From assembly GCF_029960645.1 (NCBI RefSeq), contig NZ_JASBQY010000009.1, positions 91,941-155,940 on the forward strand: a stretch of 64,000 nucleotides of DNA, read 5' to 3'. Under the pieces are notes generated by a model that made no database searches, was not told the origin of the DNA, and worked only from the letters and a program-made list of their open reading frames with translations. The DNA comes from Arthrobacter sp. AL12 (GTDB lineage: Bacteria > Actinomycetota > Actinomycetes > Actinomycetales > Micrococcaceae). Position numbers and translations under genes: made by a program. This document shows, piece by piece, positions 27,013 to 38,558 of the stretch. Position 1 is the stretch's first letter. Every line of letters begins with the position of its first letter.

Positions 27013-27048
27013 CGACGGCGGCCCCACCCGAAGGTGGGACCGCCGTCG
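27013..27048 (-). terminator. Hairpin terminator of groL
   Basis: CGACGGCGGCCCCACC and GGTGGGACCGCCGTCG arms pair with one mismatch around a CGAA loop, 50 bases after the groL stop codon. It separates groL from the RNase HI gene on the same strand. Confidence 0.85.
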
Positions 27049-27097
27049 TTGAACTGGAGGTTCAGCGCTGGACCAGCCGGCGCCGGAAGCCGGGTGG

Positions 27098-28843
<1,746 letters not shown>

Positions 28844-28937
28844 TCACCCCAGCCAGGTGTTTCTTTCGCTCCCGGATGCGGCTGCTGCAACTTCGCGGCC
28901 GGGAGAACCGGGCGTTGTTTTAGCAGTCGATACGCGG

Positions 28938-28981
28938 GAGTGCTAAATCAATAATTAGCACTCCCCCGGGGAGAGTGCAAG
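28938..28981 (-). promoter_or_regulatory. CIRCE element (HrcA operator) with extra half-site
   Basis: TTAGCACTC-N9-GAGTGCAAG (28955-28981) is the CIRCE inverted repeat with two mismatches in one arm. A third copy of the half-site (GAGTGCTAA, 28938-28946) lies eight bases away. HrcA should repress groL here. Between this element and groL (28736-28937) I see only leader, no gene. Confidence 0.9.
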
Positions 28982-29009
28982 CAGTGCGCGCGGCGGAAGG
29001 CCCTGCACC

Positions 29010-29025
29010 GCCCCGCTGGCGGGGC
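29010..29025 (-). terminator. Short hairpin after ABC binding-protein gene
   Basis: GCCCCGC and GCGGGGC pair in a compact stem 30 bases downstream of the binding-protein stop. There is no U-tract, so termination is only likely. Confidence 0.4.
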
Positions 29026-29054
29026 TCCGGCACGACGCAATACGCTACGGGCGA

Positions 29055-30416
29055 TTAACTCCCATTGCTGCCGGCCGTCTCGCTGCCGCTCATGGTTGCC
29101 GTGTTGTCCGCACCGTACGTGTAGACAACGTAGTTGGCTGAGCTGACATCACCGTTGGCGTCGAAGCCGATCCGCCCGGATTCACCGTCGTAATCGGGCC
29201 GCTTGCCGGCCCGGAGGACATCGAGGCACTCCTGGTAACTCTTGCAGACCGTGGCTTCGCCAGAGGGCCCGGAGCCGCCGGAGCCCTGGACCTTGCCGCC
29301 CGAGACGGCGATCAGGCTTGCCGCGATGGAGGCTCCGGCGTCGTCCTCCGCCGCAGCGGCCGCAACGGCAGCGACGTTGACGGCGTCGTACGTCTCAGCG
29401 GCAAAGGTCATGTCCGCCAGCTCCGGATCCACGGACACCAGTTCGCCCTGGAAGTGCGCGGAGGCAAAGGTCCCGGGCAGGATCCCCCGGGCGCCGCCGA
29501 GGGCGCTGGATCCGAGGCCTGAGCCGTACTGGTTGACCGCACCGTCGCTGAGGATGAGCTTCGTTCCGGCGACGCCGGCGTTGTTCAGCTCGGCGATGGC
29601 GCCCTGCGCCCCGGCCTGCGAGACCAGCACGACGGCGTCGGGAGCCGCCGCCTTCACGGCAGCGGCCGCCTGCTGGGCCTGGCCCGGGGCGAACCCCGCG
29701 ACGGCGACGGACCCGAGACCGGACCGCTGGGCGGCGGCGGCGACGGCGGTGGACAGGTCCTTGCCGTAGCTGCCTTCCTCGTACACCACGGCGAGGGTGG
29801 CGGCACCGCTGTCCTTGGCGAGCTTGACCAGCACCGGGGCCTGCGCAATGTCGGCTGCCGAGGTCCGGAAATAGAATCCGCCGCTCCTGTAGCTGCTGAG
29901 CCCGCTGGCGGTGTTCGCGGGGGAAATCATGGCGATCCTGGCATTGGCCAGGACATCGATGGCGGCGGGCGCCCGGCTCGAGTCCGTGGGGCCGATGACG
30001 ACATCGGCCTTGGCTTCCACCAGCGCCCTGGCCTGCGCTCCGGTGTCCGCGCTGATGGCCTCCGGGAGCAACTCCACCGGCTTGCCCTTGTGGCCGCCGG
30101 CGGCATTGATTTCCTTCACTGCAAGCTTGGCGGCGGCCAGCTGCGGGGCGTTGAGGAATTTCTGCGGGCCGGTGTTGTCGAGGATCAGCCCGATCCGCAG
30201 GGTGCCGTCACCGCTCGCGTCCGCCTGCTCCACCCGGGCGCCGCCTGCAGGACCCAGGCACGCGGTTGTGGCCAGGGCTGCAGCGGCGGCCACGGCCACG
30301 GCGCGGCCGACCCGCACGGCCGCCGCCCGGCGCCGGAAGGTGCTGCCGGGGGCGCTTCGAGCAGCCGCCTCATCGGCGGGGCCCTGCGGGCCTGGCGCTG
30401 CGGCGGCGACGGTCAC
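29055..30416 (-). CDS. Substrate-binding lipoprotein, branched-chain amino acid type
   Basis: The protein (about 453 residues) is a periplasmic-binding type-1 fold of the leucine/isoleucine/valine or amide family ([66 protein letters not shown]). A lipobox-type ALATTAC places lipidation at about Cys53, after an unusually long N-terminal region. It starts on a GTG overlapping the stop of the cold-shock gene (GTGA). No permease or ATPase genes adjoin it, so it would need to serve a transporter coded elsewhere or act as a sensor. An internal start near residue 34 is possible. Confidence 0.85.
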   Translation of the reverse strand: MTVAAAAPGPQGPADEAAARSAPGSTFRRRAAAVRVGRAVAVAAAAALATTACLGPAGGARVEQADASGDGTLRIGLILDNTGPQKFLNAPQLAAAKLAVKEINAAGGHKGKPVELLPEAISADTGAQARALVEAKADVVIGPTDSSRAPAAIDVLANARIAMISPANTASGLSSYRSGGFYFRTSAADIAQAPVLVKLAKDSGAATLAVVYEEGSYGKDLSTAVAAAAQRSGLGSVAVAGFAPGQAQQAAAAVKAAAPDAVVLVSQAGAQGAIAELNNAGVAGTKLILSDGAVNQYGSGLGSSALGGARGILPGTFASAHFQGELVSVDPELADMTFAAETYDAVNVAAVAAAAAEDDAGASIAASLIAVSGGKVQGSGGSGPSGEATVCKSYQECLDVLRAGKRPDYDGESGRIGFDANGDVSSANYVVYTYGADNTATMSGSETAGSNGS

Positions 30417-30619
30417 TGGACGGGCCGGACGCTTTCGGCCTGCGGGCCCTTTTCGCCCTCGCCGACTTCGAGTTCCACCCGCTGCCCCTCGTCCAGGGCA
30501 CGGTAGCCCTCCCCCGCAATGGCGGACCAGTGCACGAAGACATCGGCCCCGGAGCTGTCCACGGTGATGAACCCGTAGCCCTTCTCGGCGTTGAACCATT
30601 TGACGGTTCCCAAGGCCAT
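30413..30619 (-). CDS. Cold-shock protein
   Basis: This 68-residue, single cold-shock-domain protein has canonical RNP1 KGYGFITV and RNP2 VFVHWSAI motifs and binds single-stranded RNA/DNA. Length is standard. Its stop overlaps the start of the binding-lipoprotein gene, an unusual coupling. The leader of about 150 bases is rich in hairpins (a GGCGGCCCACCAC-A-ATGTGGGCCGC stem just upstream), as expected for cold-regulated mRNAs. Confidence 0.93.
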   Translation of the reverse strand: MALGTVKWFNAEKGYGFITVDSSGADVFVHWSAIAGEGYRALDEGQRVELEVGEGEKGPQAESVRPVQ

Positions 30620-30776
30620 TGGTGTCCACACTTTCAGTTGGCTGGCGGGCGGCCCACCACAATGTGGGCCGCGGAATGCAAGCAATCCGCAATTACTGTA
30701 CCCACAGCCTCGGGCTGGAGCGCAGGGCGGGGGCCGGTCAGGCGGCCAATAGTTATTCAGGCGTAACCGGAACGGA

Positions 30777-31430
30777 CTACCGGAACCCTGGTGCCAGGAC
30801 AACAACGAGCGGGAGCTGGAAGTCCGCCGAGTCCACGACGGTCGGGATGCCCAGGAGTTTGCCAAGGGCTTCGGCGTTGCTCCTCTGCGCGGCGCCGCTG
30901 TAGAAAATGACGGAACGCTTCTGGGGCGCACCACCCCAGTTTCCGAGCGTGCCGACCGTCCAGCCTGAGGTGGAGACAGTTCCGCCCACGCGGCTGGCCA
31001 GGCCCGCAGTGCCCGATGCGTTGTAGACCGCTACCGGCTGGGTCTTGTCGACGACGGCAGCCGCGGAGGGGGTGGCGGACGGGATGGCGGACGCGGAGGG
31101 CGCCACGCTGGGCTCCGGTTTCACCGGCGCCGGGCTGGACGGCTGGGGGCTTGTCGGCGCCGGGGTGGAGGTCGTGGGCGCCGGTGACGCGGCGGCGCTG
31201 CTGCCGGTTTGCTCGGCCGCGACGGCCATCGTCTCTCCGGCGGAGGAGAATCCCAGCTTCGGCAGAATCAGGAAGGCCACGAGGCCGACGGCCAGTGCCG
31301 CGGTGCCGGCGGCCAGGATGGACCCCAGACGGCGGCGGCTGCGGCCGGTGCCGGCGGCTGCCCGGTGGACACCCTGACGTGTGGAGGTCTCCGGGACCCG
31401 ATCAAATTCATCCCGAGTGTATTTGGTCAT
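30777..31430 (-). CDS. LytR_C domain membrane protein
   Basis: The 217-residue protein has a short cytoplasmic head, one membrane helix (about residues 37-58), a Ser/Pro/Ala/Thr linker, and a C-terminal LytR_C domain ([50 protein letters not shown]). Such domains are found on LytR-CpsA-Psr ligases and alone, near the wall. The catalytic LCP domain is absent. It likely sits next to the cell wall in an accessory role. I chose the ATG that begins [13 protein letters not shown]. Confidence 0.85.
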   Translation of the reverse strand: MTKYTRDEFDRVPETSTRQGVHRAAAGTGRSRRRLGSILAAGTAALAVGLVAFLILPKLGFSSAGETMAVAAEQTGSSAAASPAPTTSTPAPTSPQPSSPAPVKPEPSVAPSASAIPSATPSAAAVVDKTQPVAVYNASGTAGLASRVGGTVSTSGWTVGTLGNWGGAPQKRSVIFYSGAAQRSNAEALGKLLGIPTVVDSADFQLPLVVVLAPGFR

Positions 31431-31511
31431 GGTAAAAACGACGTCCTTGCTGATTTCCGAGGATTGGCCCACGCCTGCGTCCGCACGGGAATCCGCGCTT
31501 CCGGCAGTGCT

Positions 31512-31829
31512 TTACGCCTCTGAGCCCAAGCGGCGGGCAGTCCGCGCACGTTGGCGTGACGTACGTAGTCTACGCAATCTCTTCACCAGCATGGGATCGT
31601 GGGCAAGCGCATCCTCGGTATCGATGAGGGCGTTCAGGAGTTGGTAGTAGTGCGTGGCGGAGAGGTCGAAGAGCTCCCGGATGGCTTGTTCCTTGGCGCC
31701 GGCGTATTTCCACCACTGCCGTTCCAGGGCCAGCATCTGCTGGTCCCGGCTGCCCAGCGGCGACTCGGGGCTGGTCCCGGCGGCAACAGACTCCGCCGTC
31801 GAAAGGTGCTCCTGCGCTTGTTCTGCCAC
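31512..31829 (-). CDS. DUF3263 domain protein
   Basis: The 105-residue protein starts on a GTG after a GGGAG ribosome-binding site. Its central block ([41 protein letters not shown]) is the DUF3263 signature, which resembles a sigma/HTH-like recognition helix, and is conserved only in actinobacteria. It ends in a basic [11 protein letters not shown] tail. It lies upstream of the LytR_C gene and may be co-transcribed with it; the pairing is common. The function is not established. Confidence 0.85.
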   Translation of the reverse strand: MAEQAQEHLSTAESVAAGTSPESPLGSRDQQMLALERQWWKYAGAKEQAIRELFDLSATHYYQLLNALIDTEDALAHDPMLVKRLRRLRTSRQRARTARRLGSEA

Positions 31830-31937
31830 GACACACTCCCTGCTTGTTCCGGTACGGCTGGATCCGGTGAAAAGTCTTCACCCATGTTACGGGCGAATAA
31901 CAGTGTTGTCATTCGCCACCCTGCGAGAATAAGCCCT

Positions 31938-32723
31938 GTGCCTACCTCCGACTCCAGTGAATCCGACGCCCTGTTCGAGCTGGAGCCCGCAGCGACCCGG
32001 TCCGTGGGCTTCGCCGGGCTGGCCCGCCTGCCGTTGCCTGAGCTCGTGGCTGCCGACTGGGCCGGGGCGCTGGCCCCGGTTGAGGAAAAGTTGCGCGACG
32101 TCCTGTCATTCCTGGGCCGGGAAGTCGACGAGGGGCACGACGTCCTGCCGTCGCCGTCGAACGTTCTGCGGGCGTTCCGGCGGCCGCTGGCGGACGTCCG
32201 GGTCCTGATCGTGGGCCAGGACCCGTATCCGACGCCCGGCCACGCCGTCGGGCTGTCGTTTGCCGTCGACGGCGCCACCCGGCCCATTCCGCGCAGCCTC
32301 GCCAATATCTACAAGGAACTCGAGGCCGATCTGGGGCTGAACCCGCGGATCCACGGCGATCTCAGCGCTTGGGCGGACCAGGGGATGCTGCTGCTGAACA
32401 GGGTCCTCAGCGTCCGGGCGGGGGAGGCCGGCTCGCACCGGAACAAGGGGTGGGAGGCCATCACAGCGGCGGCGATCAGCGCTGTGGCGGACCGCATAAC
32501 CGCCGACGGCTATCCCGCGCCGCTCGTAGCGATCCTGTGGGGCCGGGACGCCGGGACCATCCGGCCGCTACTGGGCTCCACCCCGGTGATCTCCAGTGCC
32601 CATCCGAGTCCGCTCTCGGCCTCGCGGGGATTCTTTGGCTCCCGCCCGTTCAGCCGCACCAACACTCTGCTCCAGGAACAAGGCAACGGCACGGTGGACT
32701 GGGAACTGCCGCCGCTCCCCTAG
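31938..32723 (+). CDS. ung: Uracil-DNA glycosylase
   Basis: Ung removes uracil from DNA as the first step of base excision repair. The 261-residue protein has catalytic Asp95 in [16 protein letters not shown] and His222 in the leucine-intercalation motif [19 protein letters not shown] chose the GTG ([14 protein letters not shown]) close to the divergent DUF3263 gene; longer in-frame readings run across that gene's promoter. It is followed by the siderophore-interacting gene after 85 bases. Confidence 0.95.
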   Translation: MPTSDSSESDALFELEPAATRSVGFAGLARLPLPELVAADWAGALAPVEEKLRDVLSFLGREVDEGHDVLPSPSNVLRAFRRPLADVRVLIVGQDPYPTPGHAVGLSFAVDGATRPIPRSLANIYKELEADLGLNPRIHGDLSAWADQGMLLLNRVLSVRAGEAGSHRNKGWEAITAAAISAVADRITADGYPAPLVAILWGRDAGTIRPLLGSTPVISSAHPSPLSASRGFFGSRPFSRTNTLLQEQGNGTVDWELPPLP

Positions 32724-32808
32724 CAGGCTTCGCGGCCGGGCTTCACGGTCAGGGTTCCCCCAGGGTTCCGCCCGGGGTTGTTGGCGGTTATTGGCTAGGC
32801 TTGGCTTC

Positions 32809-33648
32809 ATGACCCCAGTCCCCGCAGCCACCTCGGCCACCCGGAAATCCCGCCCGCAGACCAGCCTCACCGTCCTGCGCCGCGAGCAGCTATCGCCGCA
32901 CATGGTCCGGATCATTGCGGGTGGGCCGGGCTTCGCCGGCTACGTGAACAACTCCTTCGTGGACCGTTACGTCAAGATCGTGTTCCCGCAGCCCGGGATC
33001 GGCTACCCGGAACCGCTGGACCTTTGGGAAGTCCGGGAGTCCATGCCGCGCGATCAGTGGCCGCACACCCGGACCTACACGGTCCGCTGGGTCGACGAGG
33101 CGGCCGGCGAACTCGCCATCGACTTCGTGATCCACGGCGATGAGGGCCTCGCGGGCCCGTGGGCCGCGTCGGCCCGGCCCGGCGACGCCCTGACGTTTAC
33201 CGGCCCGGGCGGCGGGTATAACCCGGATCCGGCCGCGGACTGGTACCTCTTCGCGGGCGACGAGTCCGCCCTGCCGGCCATCGGCGCCTCGATCGAATCG
33301 CTGCCCGGCGATGCCCGGGGCCTGGCCTTCCTCGAAGTGGACGGCGACGCCGACGTCCAGGCCATCGCCGCGCCGGCCGGTGTGGAACTGCGCTGGCTCC
33401 TGCGCGGAGGTGTGCCTGCCGGGGCCAGTGAACTGCTGGTCAACGCGGTGCGCGACGCCACCTGGCCGGAGGGCCGTGTGCAGGTCTTCGCGCACGGCGA
33501 ACGCGGCTACATGAAGAGCCTGCGGCAGGTGCTCTACGCGCAGCGCGGGCTGGAGCGTTCCCAGGTTTCGCTCTCCGGCTACTGGGCGATGGGCCGGGTG
33601 GAGGACGAGTTCCAGGCTGAGAAAAAGCTGCCCGTCGGGGAGATCTAA
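32809..33648 (+). CDS. Siderophore-interacting protein (ferric-siderophore reductase)
   Basis: This 279-residue flavoprotein of the SIP family has an N-terminal FAD domain (RTYTVRWVD, the RxYT FAD-binding motif) and a C-terminal NAD(P)H-binding domain (DWYLFAGDESALPAI, SLSGYWAMGR). It reduces imported ferric siderophores in the cytoplasm to free iron. No siderophore transporter adjoins it. Iron control by a DtxR protein would be expected; the promoter has only a weak TTGGCTAGGCTT resemblance to an iron box. Confidence 0.92.
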   Translation: MTPVPAATSATRKSRPQTSLTVLRREQLSPHMVRIIAGGPGFAGYVNNSFVDRYVKIVFPQPGIGYPEPLDLWEVRESMPRDQWPHTRTYTVRWVDEAAGELAIDFVIHGDEGLAGPWAASARPGDALTFTGPGGGYNPDPAADWYLFAGDESALPAIGASIESLPGDARGLAFLEVDGDADVQAIAAPAGVELRWLLRGGVPAGASELLVNAVRDATWPEGRVQVFAHGERGYMKSLRQVLYAQRGLERSQVSLSGYWAMGRVEDEFQAEKKLPVGEI

Positions 33649-33707
33649 CAGGCGCAGAATCCAGCAGGCGGAAGACCTGCAGTCGCTCGACCAGCAGACG
33701 CGAAGAC

Positions 33708-35204
33708 CTAGCGGCGCCGGGCCCGCCGTCGTTCGTTGCTGGCCAAGCCACGCGTCAGGGGCCGGGCGAGCGTGTCACCGAGGACAATGCCGGCTGCCAC
33801 CCCCATCACGATGGCCCCGGCGTTGAGCATCCCGCCGGCTCCGATGAGGATCTCGGATTCCTCAATGGTCAATACATACATGGATCGGAATATGGTGAGT
33901 CCGGGCAGCAGGATCAGCGCTGCCGGTACGGCAACGACCAGCTGCGGGGCGCCCATCCGTAGGGCGAGCACGCGGGCCAGCAGACCGATCACCACGGCGG
34001 CGAGGGCCGGTGCGAACCGCGGCCCGATACCTGCGGCTTCACCGCCGATGAGGACCAGGTAGCCGATGACGCCCACGGCCGCGGTGGGAAGCAGCAGCGC
34101 CCAGCTCGTCTGTTCGGTGATTCCGATCGCGATGACCGCGATGGCAATCATGATGCCCACGGCCCACCATGGATACGCCGGAGGGAATGTTTCCGTGACA
34201 TCGATCGACTCCATCCCGGTCATGTCCCCCACCACGAAGCCGACGGCGATGCCGGCGACGAGCGCGCCGAAGGTCAGCATGGTGGAGACGAACCGGCCGG
34301 CCGCCGTGACCGGGAAGCCATTGATCGCATCCTGCACCGAGGAGACGAGCCGTCCGGTGGGCAGGAGCAGCAGGATTCCGCCGACCACCACGATGGCGGG
34401 AGGTATCTGGATTCCTGCCAGGCCGCCGAAACGCCACAACAGCAGGGCGATGAAGGTGACCAGGAAGGAACACGCGGCGGTGACGAAGAAGTCCGGGGTG
34501 CGCCAGCGCGACAGTTTTCGGGCCAGCAGGCTGACCAGGAGGTTGGACAGGAAGGCGACGGCCGAGGCGCCCGGGCCGCCACCGAGCACCCCGACGAAGA
34601 CGGCGGAGAACACACCGAACGCCACCGTGACCATCCAGCGTGGGAACGGTTTGGAACTGTGCGTGATTTCCTCGAGCCGGCGCACCGCCTCCTCGCGTCC
34701 GACCCCGCCGGCGACGATGTCCGTGACCAGCTGGTGCACCTTGGCCAGGCCCGCGTAGTTGTTGGTCCAGGACCGCACGACACGGAGCAGCGTGATGGGC
34801 GTCTGGTCCTTGGGGGCGTAGTTGATGGCCACGGACTGGTTGGTGATGTCCACTTCGATGTGTTTGAGCCCCAGCGCGGCCGTGATGGCGATGATGCTGG
34901 TTTCCACTTCGAGGGCGCCGGCGCCGTACCGGAACATCGACTCCGCCAGGTGTAGCGCGAAGTCGATGGTCTTGCGGGCAGAGGTGTCCACCCCGCCGAC
35001 CTGGATCATCGGGTTGGCGTAGGGGCTGCCGGCCAGACGGTCCACGATGCTCATCGGGGCGGTCGGCGGGTTCTCGCCCTGGACCAGACGGCGCAGCATC
35101 CGCTTGGCCGCGGCGTTCTGGCGCACCTGCGTGGCCGACATCGGCTCGGTCCTGGGCAGTGGGTCGGTGTGCGGCCTGTGGCGGCCGTCAGTTTCCTTGG
35201 TCAT
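33708..35204 (-). CDS. ThrE-type threonine/serine exporter
   Basis: This 498-residue membrane protein has a hydrophilic N-terminal domain (residues 1-185, with FALHLAESMFRYGAGALEVE and ITLLRVVRSWTNNYAGLAKVHQ) followed by about ten membrane helices, the layout of ThrE in Corynebacterium, which combines the ThrE and ThrE_2 halves in one chain. It exports threonine and serine. A basic tail (NERRRARRR) ends it. It lies 31 bases after the FemAB gene and probably forms an operon with it. A start further upstream is open but lacks a good ribosome-binding site. Confidence 0.88.
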   Translation of the reverse strand: MTKETDGRHRPHTDPLPRTEPMSATQVRQNAAAKRMLRRLVQGENPPTAPMSIVDRLAGSPYANPMIQVGGVDTSARKTIDFALHLAESMFRYGAGALEVETSIIAITAALGLKHIEVDITNQSVAINYAPKDQTPITLLRVVRSWTNNYAGLAKVHQLVTDIVAGGVGREEAVRRLEEITHSSKPFPRWMVTVAFGVFSAVFVGVLGGGPGASAVAFLSNLLVSLLARKLSRWRTPDFFVTAACSFLVTFIALLLWRFGGLAGIQIPPAIVVVGGILLLLPTGRLVSSVQDAINGFPVTAAGRFVSTMLTFGALVAGIAVGFVVGDMTGMESIDVTETFPPAYPWWAVGIMIAIAVIAIGITEQTSWALLLPTAAVGVIGYLVLIGGEAAGIGPRFAPALAAVVIGLLARVLALRMGAPQLVVAVPAALILLPGLTIFRSMYVLTIEESEILIGAGGMLNAGAIVMGVAAGIVLGDTLARPLTRGLASNERRRARRR

Positions 35205-35235
35205 TCCGGCGTCCTTAATTTCCGTGGCTGCCGTT

Positions 35236-36324
35236 TTAGTAGAACTGCTGGCCCGTGCGGCGGGTGTAGAGCTGGCGGGCAACGCGTTCCCCCGCGGCCA
35301 TCCAGGCCTTGTACTTCAGCGGGCTCAGCACCTGGTCGTAGCAGCCGACAAAGTCGGTCACGGTCTTGCTGAAGCTGGTCTTGAACAGGCCCAGTCCGTG
35401 GAACGGGTTGGACGTGTCCTTGAGCTGGTCGCTGGGGGGTGTGCCGCAGAAGTCGTATTCGGTGCAGCCGAGGTCCTTGAGCTGGTTGATCGCCGTCCAC
35501 TGCACCAGGTGGGAGTCGCCGTACTGGCCGCGTTTCTGCAGCGAGCCGCCGTCCTTGTAGGTGCCCTTGCGGCCGTAGTTGATGACGAAGGCTCCCACGG
35601 AGGGCACGCCGTCCTCGTAGACGAAGAGCAGCCTGCCCTGGCCGCGGCTGATGAAATTGGTCCAGAACTGGCGGTAGTACTCGTACTCGCGGACCCGGAC
35701 CTGGGACTTGGCTTCCACGGTGGTGGTCATCAGCGCGTACATGGCGCGGAAGTTTGCCTCGGTGGGTTCCATGTTGCGGACCACCACGTCCTCGCGGATG
35801 GCGCGCCGGACGGCGTTGCGGCCGCGCGAGTGCAGGTTGCGCAGCAGCTGGTTCTGGTCCGGGGAGATGTCGAGCAGGGCCGTGGAGTCGTTGGGCTGCA
35901 GGTTGTGGGTCTTGACCAGCCCGGCACCTTCGATCACTCGCTTGGTCTCGGCGGAGAGCACGATGTCCGGTTCGATCTTGATGGCGAAGACGCCCAGCCG
36001 GGCGCGCTTGACGAACTCGGCGTTGGCCGCGGCGATGCCGGGGATGTCGTCGACCGCAGCGACATCCGGGCCTTTGATCAGGTACCAGAGCTTGCCCAGG
36101 AGCGGGAAGGACTTTTCCAGGATGAGGTTGTAGCTCGTGTAGCCTGCCGTCTCGTACACGAGGTGAAGCGGCTTCCAGCCAAAGTGCTGCTTGACCTCGG
36201 CGAAGGCTTCCGATTGCAGGAGATTGCCGCCATTGGGGTTCGCGGTGACGTGGGCGTCCCAGTTGGCGATCTCTTCGGCAGAGGCGAAGCGGGCGGTGAA
36301 TTCACGCAAGGGTGCGGCGTCCAA
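35236..36324 (-). CDS. FemAB-family peptidoglycan bridge ligase
   Basis: The protein (about 362 residues) has two GNAT-like subdomains with the family marks WDAHVTANPNGGNLLQSEAFAEVK, the YDFCGTPP motif and the KTSFSKTVTDFVGCYDQVLSPLKY ending. FemA/FemX-type ligases add amino acids from aminoacyl-tRNA to lipid II. Arthrobacter-type walls have interpeptide bridges made this way, so this fits. It probably starts at a TTG; a second in-frame TTG five codons in, giving REFTARFASAEE, is an alternative since neither has a clear ribosome-binding site. Confidence 0.85.
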   Translation of the reverse strand: MDAAPLREFTARFASAEEIANWDAHVTANPNGGNLLQSEAFAEVKQHFGWKPLHLVYETAGYTSYNLILEKSFPLLGKLWYLIKGPDVAAVDDIPGIAAANAEFVKRARLGVFAIKIEPDIVLSAETKRVIEGAGLVKTHNLQPNDSTALLDISPDQNQLLRNLHSRGRNAVRRAIREDVVVRNMEPTEANFRAMYALMTTTVEAKSQVRVREYEYYRQFWTNFISRGQGRLLFVYEDGVPSVGAFVINYGRKGTYKDGGSLQKRGQYGDSHLVQWTAINQLKDLGCTEYDFCGTPPSDQLKDTSNPFHGLGLFKTSFSKTVTDFVGCYDQVLSPLKYKAWMAAGERVARQLYTRRTGQQFY

Positions 36325-36424
36325 TCATTGCGGTACGAGCGTCGGCGGCATGCGGACATGCAGGGTTAAGTCTATCCGCCCGGGCCCCTGTTCCCGCCCC
36401 GGACTCAGCCGCTACGCTGGAAGC

Positions 36425-36979
36425 ATGCCGCCTGATCAGCAATCGTTAGCCGCAGGATCCGGAAGCCAGGAACACGCGCCCGCAAAGCTCGCGCGGGGAC
36501 CCCAGCTGCTGGGACTGCTGGTCTTCCTTGCGGCCTCCGCACTGGTCGCGGGACTCGGTGGACTGGCCACCGCCAACAATGTCAACGGCTGGTATGCCAC
36601 CGCAGACAAGGCGCCGTGGTCGCCGCCGAACTGGGTGTTCGGGCCGGTCTGGACGGTCCTCTACACCGCGATGGCCGTGGCCGCCTGGCTGGTCTGGAGG
36701 AGCCGGGCGGAGGGGGCCAGACCCGCCCTCACCGCCTACGCCGTCCAGCTCGTGCTGAACCTGCTGTGGACGCCGGTCTTCTTTGGCCTGTACCCGGTGC
36801 TCGGCACCCCGGCCCTGTGGATCGCCTTTGTCATCATCGCGGCCCTGGCGGTGGCCGTTTCCGCCACCGTGCTGCACTTCGGACCGATCAGCCGGGCGGC
36901 CGGGCTCCTGCTGTTGCCCTACCTCGCCTGGATTGTGTTCGCCTCGTCGCTGAATCTCTGGATGGCGCTAAACAACTGA
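36425..36979 (+). CDS. tspO: TspO/MBR family protein
   Basis: This 184-residue membrane protein has five helices after a 28-residue hydrophilic head. The family motif [26 protein letters not shown] and the later [14 protein letters not shown] are clear. TspO proteins bind porphyrins or other ligands and act in stress responses. The gene converges with sdaA with one base between the stop codons and no terminator between them. Confidence 0.95.
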   Translation: MPPDQQSLAAGSGSQEHAPAKLARGPQLLGLLVFLAASALVAGLGGLATANNVNGWYATADKAPWSPPNWVFGPVWTVLYTAMAVAAWLVWRSRAEGARPALTAYAVQLVLNLLWTPVFFGLYPVLGTPALWIAFVIIAALAVAVSATVLHFGPISRAAGLLLLPYLAWIVFASSLNLWMALNN

Positions 36980-36980
36980 C

Positions 36981-38393
36981 TCAGCACTCCACCACATTCA
37001 CGGCGAGCCCGCCCATCGCGGTCTCTTTGTACTTGGAGCTCATGTCCCGGCCGGTCTCCCGCATGGTGACGATGACCTCGTCGAGGGACACCCGGTGTGA
37101 GCCGTCGCCCCACAGCGCCATCTTGGCGGCGTTGATGGCCTTGGCCGCTGCGATGGCGTTGCGTTCGATGCAGGGGATCTGCACGAGTCCGCCAATCGGG
37201 TCGCAGGTCAGGCCGAGGTTGTGCTCCATCGCGATTTCCGCGGCGTTCTCCACCTGCTGGGGCGTGCCGCCCATGACTTCGGCCAGGCCCGCGGCCGCCA
37301 TCGACGACGCCGAGCCCACCTCGCCCTGGCAGCCGACCTCCGCGCCGGAGATCGAGGCCTGTTCCTTGTACAGGACTCCGATGGCGGCGGCGGTCAGCAG
37401 GAACTTGACCACAACGTCGTCGCGGTCCTCCTGGGTGGCCTTGTCCATGCCAGGCGCGAAGTGCAGGGCGTAGTAAAGCACCGCGGGGATGATGCCGGCG
37501 GCGCCGTTCGTCGGGGCGGTGACCACGCGGCCGCCCGAGGCGTTTTCCTCGTTCACGGCCAGGGCGATCAGGTTGACCCATTCCTGCCAGTACTTCGGGT
37601 CCCGGAAGTCGGGGTCCTGTCCGCGGGTTTCCTTCATGAGTCGTTCGTGCCAGTCGGGCGCACGGCGGCGGACCTTGAGCCCCCCGGGCAGCAGTCCCTC
37701 GCGCTTGAGGCTGACCTCGACGCAGCCTTCCATCACGGAGTAGATGTGCAGCAGGCCTTCGCGGATCTCGGCCTCGGTCCGGGAGGCGCGCTCGTTGACG
37801 AACATGATTTCGCCGATCGAGAGGCCTTTGGACTGGCAGCGGCCCAGCAGTTCCGCGGCGGTGCGGAAGGGCAGGGGCAGTTCCTTCTTGGATTCGTCGA
37901 GTTCCTGCAGCGCCGCGTCCTCCTCGCCCTCGCGCACGATGAAGCCGCCGCCGACGGAGAAGAAGGTGGCAGTGTGCAGGATTTCGCCGTCGGCACCGGA
38001 GACGGTAAAGGTCAAGCCGTTGGTGTGCCGGGGGAGGATGGTCAGGGGGCGCAGGACCATGTCCTTCACGCCGTAGGGCAGCGGGACGGAGCCTGCCAGA
38101 TGCAGTTTCCCGGTCTCGGCGATCGTGGCGAGCCGTTCCTCCACTTCCTCGGGGAGGATCAGCTCGGGGTGGAAGCCTTCCAGGCCGAGCAGGATGGCGG
38201 TCATGGTGCCGTGGCCGTGCCCCGTGGCGGCGAGGGAGCCGTAGAGGTCAACCCGCAGCGAGGCCACGTGTTCCAGCACACCGGAGGCCTTGAGTTCCGC
38301 GGCGAATACCGCCGCGGCCCGCATGGGGCCCACCGTGTGTGAACTGGAGGGACCGATTCCGATGGAAAAAAGGTCGAAAACTCCAACGGCCAT
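36981..38393 (-). CDS. sdaA: L-serine ammonia-lyase (iron-sulfur)
   Basis: SdaA turns L-serine into pyruvate and ammonia. The 470-residue single-chain form has the beta-domain opening ([25 protein letters not shown], with the SSSHT substrate loop) and an alpha domain with [4Fe-4S]-binding cysteines ([31 protein letters not shown]). It closes the glycine-use operon after glyA, allowing the cell to convert glycine to pyruvate by way of serine. A 165-base gap with a strong hairpin precedes it, so part of its expression may be independent. Confidence 0.96.
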   Translation of the reverse strand: MAVGVFDLFSIGIGPSSSHTVGPMRAAAVFAAELKASGVLEHVASLRVDLYGSLAATGHGHGTMTAILLGLEGFHPELILPEEVEERLATIAETGKLHLAGSVPLPYGVKDMVLRPLTILPRHTNGLTFTVSGADGEILHTATFFSVGGGFIVREGEEDAALQELDESKKELPLPFRTAAELLGRCQSKGLSIGEIMFVNERASRTEAEIREGLLHIYSVMEGCVEVSLKREGLLPGGLKVRRRAPDWHERLMKETRGQDPDFRDPKYWQEWVNLIALAVNEENASGGRVVTAPTNGAAGIIPAVLYYALHFAPGMDKATQEDRDDVVVKFLLTAAAIGVLYKEQASISGAEVGCQGEVGSASSMAAAGLAEVMGGTPQQVENAAEIAMEHNLGLTCDPIGGLVQIPCIERNAIAAAKAINAAKMALWGDGSHRVSLDEVIVTMRETGRDMSSKYKETAMGGLAVNVVEC

Positions 38394-38481
38394 TGTTGTT
38401 CCTAACTAGCTAACTGTGGCCCGGCAGATGGTCCTGCCGGAAGGCGGTGCGGCCGCCGGGTGGCGGTGGTTTCGCCGGGTG

Positions 38482-38524
38482 CACGACGCCGGGCGGCAGC
38501 TTGCGGCGGCGGTCCGGCGTCGTG
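38482..38524 (-). terminator. Hairpin between glyA and sdaA
   Basis: Perfect eleven-base arms (CACGACGCCGG and CCGGCGTCGTG) flank a 21-base loop in the gap between the two genes. No U-tract follows. It could attenuate read-through into sdaA or separate the transcripts. Confidence 0.5.
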
Positions 38525-38558
38525 ATCTGTACTGCTTCTACTACCCGCAATACGGCCC

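Noticed and set aside
32780..32808. Iron box (DtxR/IdeR site) before the siderophore-interacting gene
   Set aside because: TTGGCTAGGCTTGGCTT shares only part of the TTAGGTTAGGCTAACCTAA pattern and lacks symmetry.
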